A DNA stretch of 40,100 nucleotides from positions 1 through 40,100 of the forward strand of contig DATLSM010000101.1 in NCBI GenBank assembly GCA_035534175.1, written 5' to 3'. This DNA is from DATLSM01 sp035534175 (GTDB lineage: Bacteria; Actinomycetota; Thermoleophilia; Solirubrobacterales; 70-9). Each line of letters opens with the position of its first letter. Positions within the stretch are counted from its first letter, which is position 1. Made by a program: the position numbers and the translations under genes. Below, piece by piece: positions 16,113-25,299 of the stretch. A model generated the notes under the pieces. It was not told the DNA's origin. It worked only from the letters and a program-made list of their open reading frames with translations, and searched no databases.

Positions 16113-16592
16113 TCAGAATCCACCTCGGCGAGCCTGAAAGAAATCGCGCAGGAGAGCGGCGCACTCCTCCTCCATTACCCCGCCGGTAACCCGCGGGCGG
16201 TGGTTGAGGGCGGGCTCGGCGAGGACGTTCAGCGCGCTGCCGGCGGCGCCCGCCTTCGGGTCCGCCGCTCCGAAGACAACCGCAGGGATGCGGGCGAGGA
16301 CGATCGCCCCGGCGCACATCGCACAGGGCTCGAGGGTGACGTAGATGGTCGTGTCCGGCAAGCGCCAACCGCCCAATGCCTCGGCGGCGGCGCGAATCGC
16401 GAGGATCTCCGCGTGGGCCGTGGGGTCGCCACGCAGCTCGCGCTCGTTGCCGGCGGCGGCGATCGGCTCGCCCTCGCGAGCAACTAGCGCGCCGATCGGC
16501 ACATCGCCGTGGCGGGCGGCCTCGCGCGCCTGCTCCAGCGCCAAGCCCATCGGTGGGCCATGTCCCTCGAGTCTGAAAATCCCTGCTTCCAT
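16113..16592 (-). CDS. tadA: tRNA-specific adenosine deaminase TadA
   Basis: A 159-residue zinc deaminase that converts A34 to inosine in tRNA-Arg(ACG). The metal and catalytic motifs are clear: TAHAEILAI (His and the proton-shuttle Glu) and PCAMCAGAI (two Cys ligands). The N-terminal core ALEQAREAARHGDVPIGALV matches the family start. The ATG at 16590-16592 is chosen; an internal ATG at 16550 just before ALEQA is also possible, and the open frame continues to 16685 without family similarity. It sits next to two tRNA genes, and its divergent neighbour is the secreted protease. Confidence 0.93.
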   Translation of the reverse strand: MEAGIFRLEGHGPPMGLALEQAREAARHGDVPIGALVAREGEPIAAAGNERELRGDPTAHAEILAIRAAAEALGGWRLPDTTIYVTLEPCAMCAGAIVLARIPAVVFGAADPKAGAAGSALNVLAEPALNHRPRVTGGVMEEECAALLRDFFQARRGGF

Positions 16593-16675
16593 CCGTAGGA
16601 GAGTATGTGCGACCGACAACTTCGCCAGCGGGCCGGTGTTAAAGGAGTGCTCGTGCGAAGGTCGGGCTTCCACAA

Positions 16676-18079
16676 GTGCAAACACAGATGAAAAGACGCC
16701 TCCCGATCCTCATCGCAGCAACATTGCTCGCAGCGCTCAGCGGGCTGGCCGCGATCGCCGCCCCCACCGGCGCGACGCTCGGCCTCGCCCCGGCGCGGGG
16801 CTTTGCCCCCCACCAGGTGGTGGTCAAGTTCGCGGGCCAGCGGGCCGGGCGGGCCGTGGCGCTGCCACCGGGGATAGGCGTTGCGGCAGCGGCGGCGGCG
16901 CTGCGCCGGGACCCCAGGATCGCCTACGCCGAGCCCAACTACACCGCCACCGCCTCGCTCTTCGTCCCCGACGACACTGGGACGCTTCCCTCAGCCAGCG
17001 GCGGGGCCACCACCGCACCCGGCCTGGCCGGGCACTGGGTCACCAGGCAATGGAACTTCCTGCCCTATACGGTGGGGACCCCCGGCGTCCCCATCTCCCC
17101 GGGCGGGATCAACGCGGTCGGCGCCTGGCGGAACCTGATCGCGGAGGGACGACCGGGCGCAAAGGGCGTGGTCATCGCGATCCTCGACACCGGCATCGCC
17201 TATCGCAGCCTCAGTCACCGGTCCGGCGGCCGCCACAGGTTCAGTCGCAGCCCCGACTTCTCCGCCCGACAGTTCGTCCCCGGCTACAACTTCGTCGACC
17301 GCAACCGCTACCCGGTCGACGTCAACGGCCATGGCACTCACGTGGCGAGCACGATCGCGGAGGAGACCGACAACGGGATCGGCCTGACCGGGCTGGCCTA
17401 CAAGGCGAAGCTGATGCCGGTGCAGGTGCTGAACTCGCAGGGTCGGGGCCAGGCGAGCACCATCGCCAAGGGCATCCGCTTCGCCGCCGACCACGGAGCG
17501 CAGGTGATCAACATGAGCTTCAACTTCGGCTGCGGCAAGAAGGTGCCGGTTGTGGGCGAAGCGCTGCGGGCCGCCGCCATGAGGGGCGTCGTCCTCGTCG
17601 CCTCCGTCGGCAACCTGGGCTCGGAGACCTGCGTATCCCCCCCCGCGACCGAGCCCGGCGTGATCGGCGTCGGCGGCAGCACCCAGGGCGGCTGCCTCGG
17701 CGACTACTCGCTCACCGGCGAAGGGGTCGACCTGGTGGCGCCCGGCGGGGGGACGCCGACGCCGGGGTGCCCGTCGATCCTCTCGGCACCGATCTACCAG
17801 GTGACCTTGATCGGCCGCGGCAGCTCAAACTTCGGCATACCCGACGACTACGTCGGCACCTCGATGGCGGCTGCGCACGTCTCGGGCGTGGCGGCGATGG
17901 TGATCGCCAGCGGCGTGCTGGGAAAGGTGCCGCCGCGGTCGCTGGACCACCGGGTGGCGCAGCGGCTGAAGGCCACCGCGCGAAGCCTCGGGCTGTCGCA
18001 GTCCGAACAGGGCGCCGGCCTGATTGACGCCGCGAAAGCGACGGCGACGGCGCCGCCCACCAGGCCGCCCGAATCCTAG
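16676..18079 (+). CDS. Secreted subtilisin-like serine protease (S8 family)
   Basis: A 467-residue exported protease. A signal peptide (MKRRLPILIAATLLAALSGL, from the ATG at 16676 or 16688) leads into an I9-like prodomain with HQVVVKF and RIAYAEPNY. The catalytic triad is seen in ILDTGIA (D171), NGHGTHVAS (H219) and GTSMAAAHVSG (S396), with the oxyanion Asn in SVGNLG (N313). It has extra insertions after the Asp (residues 175-215). Cys residues at 286, 319, 340 and 365 could form disulfides. It ends with a Thr/Ala/Pro-rich tail. It is convergent with the universal stress gene five bases away. Substrate unknown; extracellular protein degradation is likely. Confidence 0.93.
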   Translation: MQTQMKRRLPILIAATLLAALSGLAAIAAPTGATLGLAPARGFAPHQVVVKFAGQRAGRAVALPPGIGVAAAAAALRRDPRIAYAEPNYTATASLFVPDDTGTLPSASGGATTAPGLAGHWVTRQWNFLPYTVGTPGVPISPGGINAVGAWRNLIAEGRPGAKGVVIAILDTGIAYRSLSHRSGGRHRFSRSPDFSARQFVPGYNFVDRNRYPVDVNGHGTHVASTIAEETDNGIGLTGLAYKAKLMPVQVLNSQGRGQASTIAKGIRFAADHGAQVINMSFNFGCGKKVPVVGEALRAAAMRGVVLVASVGNLGSETCVSPPATEPGVIGVGGSTQGGCLGDYSLTGEGVDLVAPGGGTPTPGCPSILSAPIYQVTLIGRGSSNFGIPDDYVGTSMAAAHVSGVAAMVIASGVLGKVPPRSLDHRVAQRLKATARSLGLSQSEQGAGLIDAAKATATAPPTRPPES

Positions 18080-18084
18080 AGCGG

Positions 18085-18528
18085 CTAGGTGGTGCGGACG
18101 ATGATCACGCTGCAGGGGGCGTTATGGGAGACGTTGTTGGGGACGCTGCCGAGGAGGAAGCGACGGGCGCCGGTCATTCCCTTGTTGCCGACCATGATCA
18201 GGTCGGCGCCGCTCTCCTCAGCGACGTTGAGGATGGCGTCGGCGGGGTTGCCCTCAACCGGGTGGGTCTGGACCTCCACCCCCTCCTTCTTCGCCGCCGC
18301 GGCGGCGGCTTCGAGGATCAGATTGACGTCCTCGCGCGGGCCGAACTCATGTTGGACGTCGGGGGGAGCATCCTGTCGCTCGCCCTCTATGCGCTGTTTG
18401 CGTACCGGCGCATAGGCGCTGACGATGCTCAGCTGGGCGCCGGAGAGCTTGGCCAGGTCGACGGCCTGGCGGACAGCCTCGGCGGCGGTCTCCGAACCGT
18501 CGGTTCCAACCACGATGCGAGTGAACAC
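18085..18528 (-). CDS. Universal stress protein (UspA family)
   Basis: A 147-residue single-domain Usp. It begins with FTRIVVGTDGSETAAEAVRQA and ends with the ATP-binding loop MVGNKGMTGARRFLLGSVPNNVSHNAPCSVIIV, the G-x2-G-x9-G-(S/T) motif of the nucleotide-binding subgroup. Such proteins help cells survive stasis and stress. It is the last of a leftward series with a membrane-anchored Usp and a KdpD-like protein, next to the kdp operon, where Usp domains take part in potassium and turgor sensing. Confidence 0.92.
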   Translation of the reverse strand: MFTRIVVGTDGSETAAEAVRQAVDLAKLSGAQLSIVSAYAPVRKQRIEGERQDAPPDVQHEFGPREDVNLILEAAAAAAKKEGVEVQTHPVEGNPADAILNVAEESGADLIMVGNKGMTGARRFLLGSVPNNVSHNAPCSVIIVRTT

Positions 18529-18565
18529 GCCGCCTCCTCTGCTCGGTCCCCTTGACGCGGCGATA

Positions 18566-18766
18566 CTAACGCGGCAGTCGATGCCCGTGCCAGCCGTGGA
18601 AGCCGGCGCCGAGGATTTCGCTCGGCGTGGTCGCCAGGCGCACGATCGCGATCGCCATCGAGGCGACGAGGCAGAGGATCAGCACCGTCAACCCGAATTT
18701 CCACAACCAGGGCACGGCGGCAAGACTAGATGGTGAGCCCCCGCCGAGCGGGCCTGGATCACACAC
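18566..18766 (-). CDS. Small single-pass membrane protein, unknown
   Basis: A 66-residue frame with one strongly hydrophobic helix (WKFGLTVLILCLVASMAIAIV) in the middle and a short charged tail. A GTG near the codon for VPWLWKFG would give a shorter product starting just before the helix. It lies between two Usp genes on the same strand. It has no family I can name; small membrane proteins are common near kdp genes. It may be a real gene or a chance hydrophobic frame. Confidence 0.4.
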   Translation of the reverse strand: MCDPGPLGGGSPSSLAAVPWLWKFGLTVLILCLVASMAIAIVRLATTPSEILGAGFHGWHGHRLPR

Positions 18767-18916
18767 GCCACCGCGAAATCAGCCATCTTGACCCGGGGGC
18801 GCGATGAAGGTGGAGAAGGTCGCAGATCGGGTCTGGCTGGCGCGGGGGGACTGCGCGGCGAGAACCTGAAGCCGGTCTCAGAACAGGCGGCCGAGGAGTA
18901 CTTACGGCGAGGGGGC

Positions 18917-19477
18917 TCAGTGCCGACCGGCGCCGTTGCTGGCGGCGGTGAGAACACGGTCGTCTTCGGGGCCCGGGCGGAGGATCAGCACCTCCGCCGG
19001 CGCCTTCCCCAAGAGCCAGACCAGATCTTCGCCCGAGAGGCCGGTGCGCCCGTCCGCGGTCGCCGGCACGACAACGCGGTCGAAGCTCTCCCCCTCCAGC
19101 AGGCGAGCCAGAGCGTGGCGGTAGGAGCGGCCGCGCTCGACCCGGGCATCGACGGGCACCCCCTGGGCGGTGGCCCGCTGTTCGATCGCCTCCAGCATCG
19201 GCATCGCCTTGGCCGCCTCGTTGGGGATCGCGCACTCCAGCGGCAGCTGCTTGGGCACGGTCGCCAGGTAGGCGGGCATCAGCGTCGCCCCCTCTGCTCG
19301 CGCCAAGCGCAGAGCGGCATCGACGGCGCGGCGCGATATCTCGGTGCCGGTGAAGGGTAGGAGGATCTGGTGCACCGCATCGGGGCGCTCGGAGCGGCGG
19401 CGGCGCGAGCGAGCGAGAAGGTAACCGCCGGCGAGCCCGAGCAGCAGCGCCAGGCCGATGAGGAGTTGCTCGATCAT
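18917..19477 (-). CDS. Membrane-anchored universal stress-like protein
   Basis: A 186-residue protein with an N-terminal membrane anchor (MIEQLLIGLALLLGLAGGYLL followed by ARSRRRRSERP) and then a Usp fold: HQILLPFTGTEISRRAVDAALRLA at the start and VVVPATADGRTGL ... EVLILRPG at the end. The nucleotide loop is degenerate compared with 18085-18528. Its start overlaps the stop of the KdpD-like gene by 4 bases (ATGA), so both proteins are made together, perhaps as partners at the membrane. Confidence 0.85.
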   Translation of the reverse strand: MIEQLLIGLALLLGLAGGYLLARSRRRRSERPDAVHQILLPFTGTEISRRAVDAALRLARAEGATLMPAYLATVPKQLPLECAIPNEAAKAMPMLEAIEQRATAQGVPVDARVERGRSYRHALARLLEGESFDRVVVPATADGRTGLSGEDLVWLLGKAPAEVLILRPGPEDDRVLTAASNGAGRH

Positions 19478-20643
19478 TTCTCGTCCTGCCGCAGGCCGCG
19501 GTGGGCGACGATCCGTACGTCCACCCCGGGAGGGGTGGCGCGCATCAGCCGCTGCGGAAGCGGTTCGCGAAGGCGGGCGATACCGCGCCGGGGCAGGGAC
19601 TCACCGACCATGATGTAGGTGCTGCCGCGCTCGCGAACGATGCGTGCGACGGCCGCCACCATATCGTCGTGCTCCTCGATCAGCAGGGTCGCGCCGAGCA
19701 CGGAGGCCAGCTGGCGCAGGACCGTCACCTGCTGCTCCACCTCGCCCTGGATCGGCTCGCCGGGGGGCTTGACCCAGAGTAGGTCGAGGTCGGTGCCCAG
19801 CCGCTGCGCCGAGCGCCAGGCGCGGCGGACGAGTCGCTGGGAGCTGGGGTGGGGGCGAATCAGGGCGAGCAGCCGCTCGCCGACCGCCTTCGGCACCTCC
19901 GCCGAGACCCGTTCATCGCGCGTCCCCACCCGTCCCGTCTGGCTGAAGACCAAGCGCTTGGACTCGACGTCCTCGGCAACCTGGCGCAGGCTGACCTCGC
20001 GCAGGGCAGCGAGATTCTCGATCCGGAAGAAGTTGTTGAGGGCGGCGTCGATGTTCTCGCCCGGATAGATCTTGCCGGCGCGCAGCCGAGCGATCAGCGC
20101 CTCCGGGGTGAGGTCGATGAGAACGACCTCATCGGCGGAGCCCAGCACCGAGTCGGGGACCGTCTCGCGCACCCTCACGCCGGTCAGCTCGGCGACCTGA
20201 TCGTTCAGCGACTCGAGGTGCTGGACGTTGACCGTGGAGAAAACGTCGATCCCCGCCTCGAGCACCCCCCCGATGTCTTCGTAGCGCTTGTCGTGGCCGA
20301 GGCTGGGGGGGTTTGTGTGGGCGAGCTCGTCGATCAGCGCCAGCTCGGGGGCTCGCTCCAGCACCGCCGAGAGATCCATCTCCTCGACCACCGTGTCGCG
20401 GCGGGGAACGCGGCGACGCGGAACGACCTCCAGCCCGCGCGCCTGATCGATGGTGTCCTGGCGCTCATGCGGCTCGAGGTAGCCGATCACCACGTCGCGG
20501 CCGGCATCGGCCTCGGCGTGGCCCTCCTGCAGCATCCGGTAGGTCTTCCCCACCCCGGCCGCCATGCCGAGGAAGATCTTGTAGTGGCCGCGCCGATGGC
20601 CGCCCCTGGGGCTCGTCTCTGAGCTTGGCGACAACTCGGCCAT
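19474..20643 (-). CDS. kdpD: Kinase-less KdpD sensor (KdpD N-terminal plus Usp domains)
   Basis: A 389-residue protein matching only the cytoplasmic N-terminal half of KdpD. It holds Walker A GMAAGVGKT (26-34), Walker B ALIDELAHTNPPS (102-114) and VFSTVNVQHLESLND (134-148), then a Usp-like domain (about 245-375, ending PPGVDVRIVAHR). Full KdpD adds a four-helix membrane part and a histidine kinase; both are absent, and no kdpE response regulator is in the window. Stand-alone KdpD-N/Usp proteins exist next to kdp operons in other bacteria, and this domain binds c-di-AMP in some of them. It lies 29 bases downstream of kdpB in the same direction and probably modulates pump activity rather than transcription. 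Confidence 0.9.
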   Translation of the reverse strand: MAELSPSSETSPRGGHRRGHYKIFLGMAAGVGKTYRMLQEGHAEADAGRDVVIGYLEPHERQDTIDQARGLEVVPRRRVPRRDTVVEEMDLSAVLERAPELALIDELAHTNPPSLGHDKRYEDIGGVLEAGIDVFSTVNVQHLESLNDQVAELTGVRVRETVPDSVLGSADEVVLIDLTPEALIARLRAGKIYPGENIDAALNNFFRIENLAALREVSLRQVAEDVESKRLVFSQTGRVGTRDERVSAEVPKAVGERLLALIRPHPSSQRLVRRAWRSAQRLGTDLDLLWVKPPGEPIQGEVEQQVTVLRQLASVLGATLLIEEHDDMVAAVARIVRERGSTYIMVGESLPRRGIARLREPLPQRLMRATPPGVDVRIVAHRGLRQDEK

Positions 20644-20672
20644 CGGTCTCGCCTGAGCGATCTCCCGCCCGA

Positions 20673-22781
20673 TCAGGCTCCGAGAAGATTGTGGACTATG
20701 AGGTCGATCAGCTTGATTCCGATGAAGGGGGCGATGATGCCGCCCAGCCCGTAGAGCAAAAGATTGCGGCGCAGCAGCGCGCTGGCGCCGATCGGCCGGT
20801 AACTGACGCCGCGCAGCGAGAGTGGGATCAGCAGGGGAATGACGATCGCGTTGAAGATGATCGCCGAGATCACGGCCGACTCGGGCGTTCCCAGGTTCAT
20901 GATGTTCAGCACGCGCAGGGGGCCCTGGCCGTTCTTGGAGACGGCATAGGTGGTGAGGAAGATCGCCGGCAGGATCGCGAAGTACTTGGCGACGTCGTTG
21001 GCGATGGAGAAGGTGGTCAGGGCGCCGCGGGTGATCAGCAGCTGCTTGCCGACCTCCACGATCTCGATCAACTTCGTCGGGTTGGAGTCGAGGTCGACCA
21101 TGTTGCCGGCCTCGCGCGCCGCCTGGGTACCGGTGTTCATCGCCACGCCGACGTCGGCCTGGGCCAGCGCCGGGGCGTCGTTGGTGCCGTCACCGGTCAT
21201 CGCGATCAGGCGACCATCGGCCTGCTGCTCCTTGATCAGCTCGAGCTTTCGCTCCGGGGTCGCTTCCGCCAGGAAGTCGTCGACGCCTGCCTCTTCGGCG
21301 ATTTTCGCCGCCGTGAGTTTGTTGTCGCCGGTGACCATGATCGTGCGAATGCCCATCGCGCGCAGCTCGTCGAAACGGAGTTTCATCCCCTCCTTGATCG
21401 TGTCTTTGAGGTAGATCACGCCGAGCACCCGCTCATCGCGGGCGACCCCCAGCGGGGTGCCGCCCTCGCGCCCGATCCGATCCAGCGCAGGCTGCAGCTC
21501 GGCCGGTGGGCGACCTCCCTCGGCCTCGACGAAGGCGATGATCGCGTCGCCCGCCCCCTTGCGCAGCTGATGCCCTTCGAGGTCGACCCCGCTCATCCGC
21601 GTCTGCGCCGTGAAGGGAACGAACTGCGCCTGCAGCTGCCCCATGTCGTGCTCGCGGATCCCGAACTGCTTGGCCAGCACGACGATCGAGCGACCCTCCG
21701 GCGTCTCGTCGGCGAGCGAGGCCAGCTGCGCGGCCTCCGCCAGCTCCTCCTCGGAGACGCCGGGCATCGGGATGAACTCGCTGGCCAACCGGTTGCCGAT
21801 CGTGATCGTGCCCGTCTTGTCGAGCAGCAGCACGTCGACGTCGCCCGAAGCCTCGACCGCGCGACCGGAAAGGGCGAGCACGTTGCGGCGCACGAGCCGA
21901 TCCATGCCGGCGATCCCGATCGCCGAGAGCAGGGCGCCGATCGTGGTCGGGATCAGCGCCACGAGCAGCGAGATCAGGGTCGTCTCGGAGATCGCGGTGT
22001 GGGCAAAGAGGCCGAAGGGACGCAGCGTGGCGACGACGATCATGAAGATCAGCGTCAGCCCGGCGAGCAGGATGTTCAAGGCGATCTCGTTCGGAGTCTT
22101 GCGCCGTTCGGCCCCCTCGACCAGGGAGATCATCCGGTCGAGGAATGATTTCCCCGGCTCCTGGGTGATTTCGACCTCGATCCGGTCAGAGAGCACCTTG
22201 GTGCCGCCGGTGACGGCGCTGCGGTCGCCGCCGGCCTCGCGGATCACCGGCGCCGACTCGCCGGTGATCGCCGACTCATCAACCGAGGCGATTCCCTCGA
22301 TCACCGTCCCATCGCCGGGGATCAGCCCTCCGGCCTCGACCACGACTACATCGCCCTTGTCCAGCTCGGACGCCGCCTTGGTGGCGCCGTCGCGGAGCTG
22401 GGCCACGGTCTCCTGGCGCATCGCTCGAAGCGTGTTCGCCTGCGCCCTGCCGCGACCCTCGGCAAATGCCTCCGCCAGGTTGGCGAAGATCACCGTCAGC
22501 CACAGCCAGAAGGAGATGGTGAACGTGTACCAAGCCGGCTCGTGCCCGCCCCCGAGCGGCTTGCCGCCGAACACCTGGATGAACCAGGTGACCGTCGTGA
22601 TCAGGGCGCCGATCTCGACCACGAACATAACCGGGTTGCGGATCTGCACCCTGGGGTCGAGCTTCCTCAGGCTGTCCTTCAGCGCTCGGCCGACGATGTC
22701 AGCGCGGAACAGCGAGATCGCCTCACGTTCATGCGGCTCCAGGGGAGAGCTGGGGGTCAGAGGGGCGGCGTCAGCGGACAT
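20673..22781 (-). CDS. kdpB: Potassium-transporting ATPase subunit B
   Basis: A 702-residue P-type ATPase, the energising subunit of the Kdp pump in the cytoplasmic membrane. It shows the actuator motif TGES (173-176), the phosphorylation motif DKTGTIT (D321), and TGDGTNDAPALAQADVG in the hinge. Its start overlaps the kdpC stop by one base (TGATG). Length and order fit normal KdpB. KdpB hydrolyses ATP and drives K+ from KdpA to the cytosol under potassium limitation. Confidence 0.97.
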   Translation of the reverse strand: MSADAAPLTPSSPLEPHEREAISLFRADIVGRALKDSLRKLDPRVQIRNPVMFVVEIGALITTVTWFIQVFGGKPLGGGHEPAWYTFTISFWLWLTVIFANLAEAFAEGRGRAQANTLRAMRQETVAQLRDGATKAASELDKGDVVVVEAGGLIPGDGTVIEGIASVDESAITGESAPVIREAGGDRSAVTGGTKVLSDRIEVEITQEPGKSFLDRMISLVEGAERRKTPNEIALNILLAGLTLIFMIVVATLRPFGLFAHTAISETTLISLLVALIPTTIGALLSAIGIAGMDRLVRRNVLALSGRAVEASGDVDVLLLDKTGTITIGNRLASEFIPMPGVSEEELAEAAQLASLADETPEGRSIVVLAKQFGIREHDMGQLQAQFVPFTAQTRMSGVDLEGHQLRKGAGDAIIAFVEAEGGRPPAELQPALDRIGREGGTPLGVARDERVLGVIYLKDTIKEGMKLRFDELRAMGIRTIMVTGDNKLTAAKIAEEAGVDDFLAEATPERKLELIKEQQADGRLIAMTGDGTNDAPALAQADVGVAMNTGTQAAREAGNMVDLDSNPTKLIEIVEVGKQLLITRGALTTFSIANDVAKYFAILPAIFLTTYAVSKNGQGPLRVLNIMNLGTPESAVISAIIFNAIVIPLLIPLSLRGVSYRPIGASALLRRNLLLYGLGGIIAPFIGIKLIDLIVHNLLGA

Positions 22782-23437
22782 CAGTGGCCTCCCGTAAGGC
22801 GATCGAGGGCGAGATTGAGCTCGAGCACGTTGACCCCGGGCTCGCCGGAGAAGCCGAGCCCACGCCCGTCGGTGTACTTGAAGATCAGCGACATCACCTG
22901 CGAGAGCGACAGACGGCGCACAGCCGCGACCCGGTGGGCCTGGATGTCGGCGTTGGCGACCGAGATTTCGGGATCAAGGCCCGAGGCCGAGCTGTTGGCG
23001 GCGTCCACCGGCACCTTGGCGGCGCTCAGCCCGGAGTCGTAGGGCTTTTCCAGCGCCAGGTAGGCCTTGATGTTGCTTTCGATCGCTTCCTTGGTCGCGA
23101 CGTTGTTGGGCCCAAGGTTGGAGAAGGTGGAGGCCGCCGCGTTGTATGGAGGGATGGTCGCCGAGGGGCGAGGCTGGAAGTAGCGGGGGTCCGGGGCGGT
23201 GAGGGGGTTGCCTTCTTCGTCCACCTGGGGTTTGCCGTCCTTCACCACCTGGAGGGAGAACTGCTGACCGATGATCTTCGAACCGACCAGCCTGCCGTTC
23301 ACGTACACCCGCTGGCCGTTGGCATTGCCGGGAAAGGTGAGTTGGCTGATGCCGGTGATCGCCAGCGGGTAGACGATGCCGAGCAGCACGGTCAGCACAA
23401 CCATGCCGATCGCTGAGCTGACAATGTCGCGCCTCAT
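22781..23437 (-). CDS. kdpC: Potassium-transporting ATPase subunit C
   Basis: A 218-residue protein with one N-terminal membrane helix (IGMVVLTVLLGIVYPLAITG) and then the KdpC pattern GSKIIGQQF, DPRYFQPRPSA and the conserved SGLDPEISVANADIQAHRVA. KdpC steadies the KdpA-KdpB contact and raises ATP affinity. It lies one base after kdpA and overlaps kdpB, so the three subunits are made in step. All expected motifs are present; it is slightly longer than the E. coli protein. Confidence 0.97.
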   Translation of the reverse strand: MRRDIVSSAIGMVVLTVLLGIVYPLAITGISQLTFPGNANGQRVYVNGRLVGSKIIGQQFSLQVVKDGKPQVDEEGNPLTAPDPRYFQPRPSATIPPYNAAASTFSNLGPNNVATKEAIESNIKAYLALEKPYDSGLSAAKVPVDAANSSASGLDPEISVANADIQAHRVAAVRRLSLSQVMSLIFKYTDGRGLGFSGEPGVNVLELNLALDRLTGGH

Positions 23438-23438
23438 C

Positions 23439-25208
23439 TCAGTACAGGTGTCCGGTCAGGCCCTGGACGATCGGGCCGAGCAACAGGGCGGGGAAGAAGG
23501 TGAGGGCGCCGACGAGGACGATCACCCCGATCAGCAGCACGACGAAGATCGGGTTGTCGGTGCGCATCGTCCCCAGGCCGGCGGGGCTCACGCGCTTGCC
23601 GGCGAGGGCCCCGGCCACCGCCAGGGCGAACAGGATCGGCGCATAGCGGGCGAAGATCATGTCGAAGCCGCCCAGCAGGTCGGCAAAGGTGATCCCGTGG
23701 GCGCCCAGGCTGCCGGCGGCGGGCTGGACGTAGCCGCTGTAGCCGGCGAACGCCGAACCGTTGTTGTTGGCCTGTGACAGATAGGCGTAGAAGGTCTCCG
23801 AGAACCCCTGGGGGCCGGTCGCCGCGGCCGAGATCGAGGCCCGGCCAGCCTTGCTGGCGGTTGCCAGGGCGGTGCAGAACAGCGCCATCAGCGGCGTGAC
23901 CAAAAGACCCAGGGCGACCAGCTTGATCTCCCGCGCCTCGATCTTCTTGCCCAGGTACTCGGGCGTGCGGCCGACCATCAGGCCGCCAATGAAGACCGCC
24001 AGCAGCACGTAGAGCAGGATCGAGTAGAGACCGGTTCCCACCCCGCCGAAGATCACCTCGCTGGCCGACAGGTTGGCGAACGGGACGGCGCCACCGATGC
24101 CGGTGAAGGACTCGATCGCGCTGTTGACGGCGCCGCACGAGGTGACCGTCGTGACCACGTCAAAGAGGGCGGACCCCGCGATCCCGAAGCGCTGCTCCTT
24201 GCCTTCCATGTTGCCGCCGGTCGAGCCGGCGATCACGTTGGTGTGAAGGCCGGCGGCGTGCTGGGCGGGGGAACCGTGGGCCTCGGCGACGTAGGCGACG
24301 GCCACCGCGCCGAGGAACATGATCATCACCGTGGCGTAGATCGCGTACCCCTGACGGCGGTTTCCACTCATCCTCCCGTAGGTGAAGATCAGCGCCGCCG
24401 GGATCGCCAGCACCACCAGCATCTCGAAGAAGTTCGTGAACCCGTTCGGGTTCTCGAACGGGTGTGCGGAGTTGGTGTTGAAGAATCCGCCCCCGTTGGT
24501 GCCGAGCATCTTGATCGCCTCCTGCGAGGCGACCGGGCCCATCCCGATCGTCTGTGAGAGGTGGGTCACTCCGGTCGCGTGCAGATAGACCGAGAGGTTC
24601 TGGATCACGCCCTGGGAGACCAGCACGATCGCGACCAGCGCCGAGAGGGGGAGCAGCACCCAGAGGATCGTGCGCACCATGTCCTGCCAGAAGTTGCCGA
24701 GGCTTTTCCCGCTGCGCCCGACGATCCCCCGGATCAGGGCCACCGCGGTGACGATGCCGACGCCAGCGGAGAGGAAGTTCTGAACCGTCAGCCCGGCCAT
24801 CTGGCTGAAATAGCTCATCGTCGTCTCGCCGCTGTAGTACTGCCAGTTGGTGTTGGTGAGGAAGGATGAGGTGGTGTTGAACGTCACGTCCCAGGTGCCC
24901 GAGTGGAAGTGCTGGGGGTTCAGGCCGGTGAAGTCCCAAAGCGTCTGAGTGCGCAGGATCAGGTACAGCAGAAGCCAGCCCGCCAGGGAGAAGATGATCA
25001 GGCTCTTGGCGTAGGCCTTCCAGTCCTGCCCCCTGCCCTCCTCGACCCGGATCACCCGGTAGAACCAGCGCTCGGGGCCCCGCAGCAGGGGGTCCAGGAA
25101 GGTGCGCTCACCGCTGTAGACCGCGGCCATGTAGCGGGCCAGGGGAAGCGCGACCAGGGTCAGGATCAGGGCGAAGGCGAGGATCGTGAGCCAGCCGAGG
25201 AAGGTCAC
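23439..25208 (-). CDS. kdpA: Potassium-transporting ATPase subunit A
   Basis: A 589-residue polytopic K+ channel-like subunit with four pore loops: TTSSFLTNTNWQYYSG, GTNGGGFFNTNSAHPFENP, TSCGAVNSAIESF and NNGSAFAGY, which form the selectivity filter. The start is a GTG at 25206-25208, one base after the kdpF stop, and no closer ATG exists. It takes K+ from outside and passes it to the KdpB tunnel. Confidence 0.97.
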   Translation of the reverse strand: MTFLGWLTILAFALILTLVALPLARYMAAVYSGERTFLDPLLRGPERWFYRVIRVEEGRGQDWKAYAKSLIIFSLAGWLLLYLILRTQTLWDFTGLNPQHFHSGTWDVTFNTTSSFLTNTNWQYYSGETTMSYFSQMAGLTVQNFLSAGVGIVTAVALIRGIVGRSGKSLGNFWQDMVRTILWVLLPLSALVAIVLVSQGVIQNLSVYLHATGVTHLSQTIGMGPVASQEAIKMLGTNGGGFFNTNSAHPFENPNGFTNFFEMLVVLAIPAALIFTYGRMSGNRRQGYAIYATVMIMFLGAVAVAYVAEAHGSPAQHAAGLHTNVIAGSTGGNMEGKEQRFGIAGSALFDVVTTVTSCGAVNSAIESFTGIGGAVPFANLSASEVIFGGVGTGLYSILLYVLLAVFIGGLMVGRTPEYLGKKIEAREIKLVALGLLVTPLMALFCTALATASKAGRASISAAATGPQGFSETFYAYLSQANNNGSAFAGYSGYVQPAAGSLGAHGITFADLLGGFDMIFARYAPILFALAVAGALAGKRVSPAGLGTMRTDNPIFVVLLIGVIVLVGALTFFPALLLGPIVQGLTGHLY

Positions 25209-25209
25209 G

Positions 25210-25299
25210 CTAGAGCTTCTCCCCCCGGACCAGGGCGTAGAGCAGATAGGCGCAGACGAGCACGGAGACGATCAGGCCGAAGAGGTCGGCGGCGCTCAT
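25210..25299 (-). CDS. kdpF: Potassium-transporting ATPase subunit F (29 residues)
   Basis: A 29-codon gene read from the ATG at 25297-25299 to a TAG at 25210-25212. The product is MSAADLFGLIVSVLVCAYLL followed by YALVRGEKL, one membrane helix with the conserved YALVRGEKL-type end of KdpF. It sits one base before the kdpA GTG, in the normal kdpFABC order. KdpF lies in the membrane between KdpA and KdpB and steadies the complex. It is easily missed because of its size. Confidence 0.93.
   Translation of the reverse strand: MSAADLFGLIVSVLVCAYLLYALVRGEKL

Noticed and set aside
16345..18027. A 560-residue open frame on the plus strand
   Set aside because: Overlaps the S8 protease and tadA in another frame; Arg/Pro/Gly-rich shadow.
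20313..22148. A 611-residue open frame on the plus strand
   Set aside because: Antisense to kdpB and the KdpD-like gene; Arg/Asp/Gly-rich with no domain.
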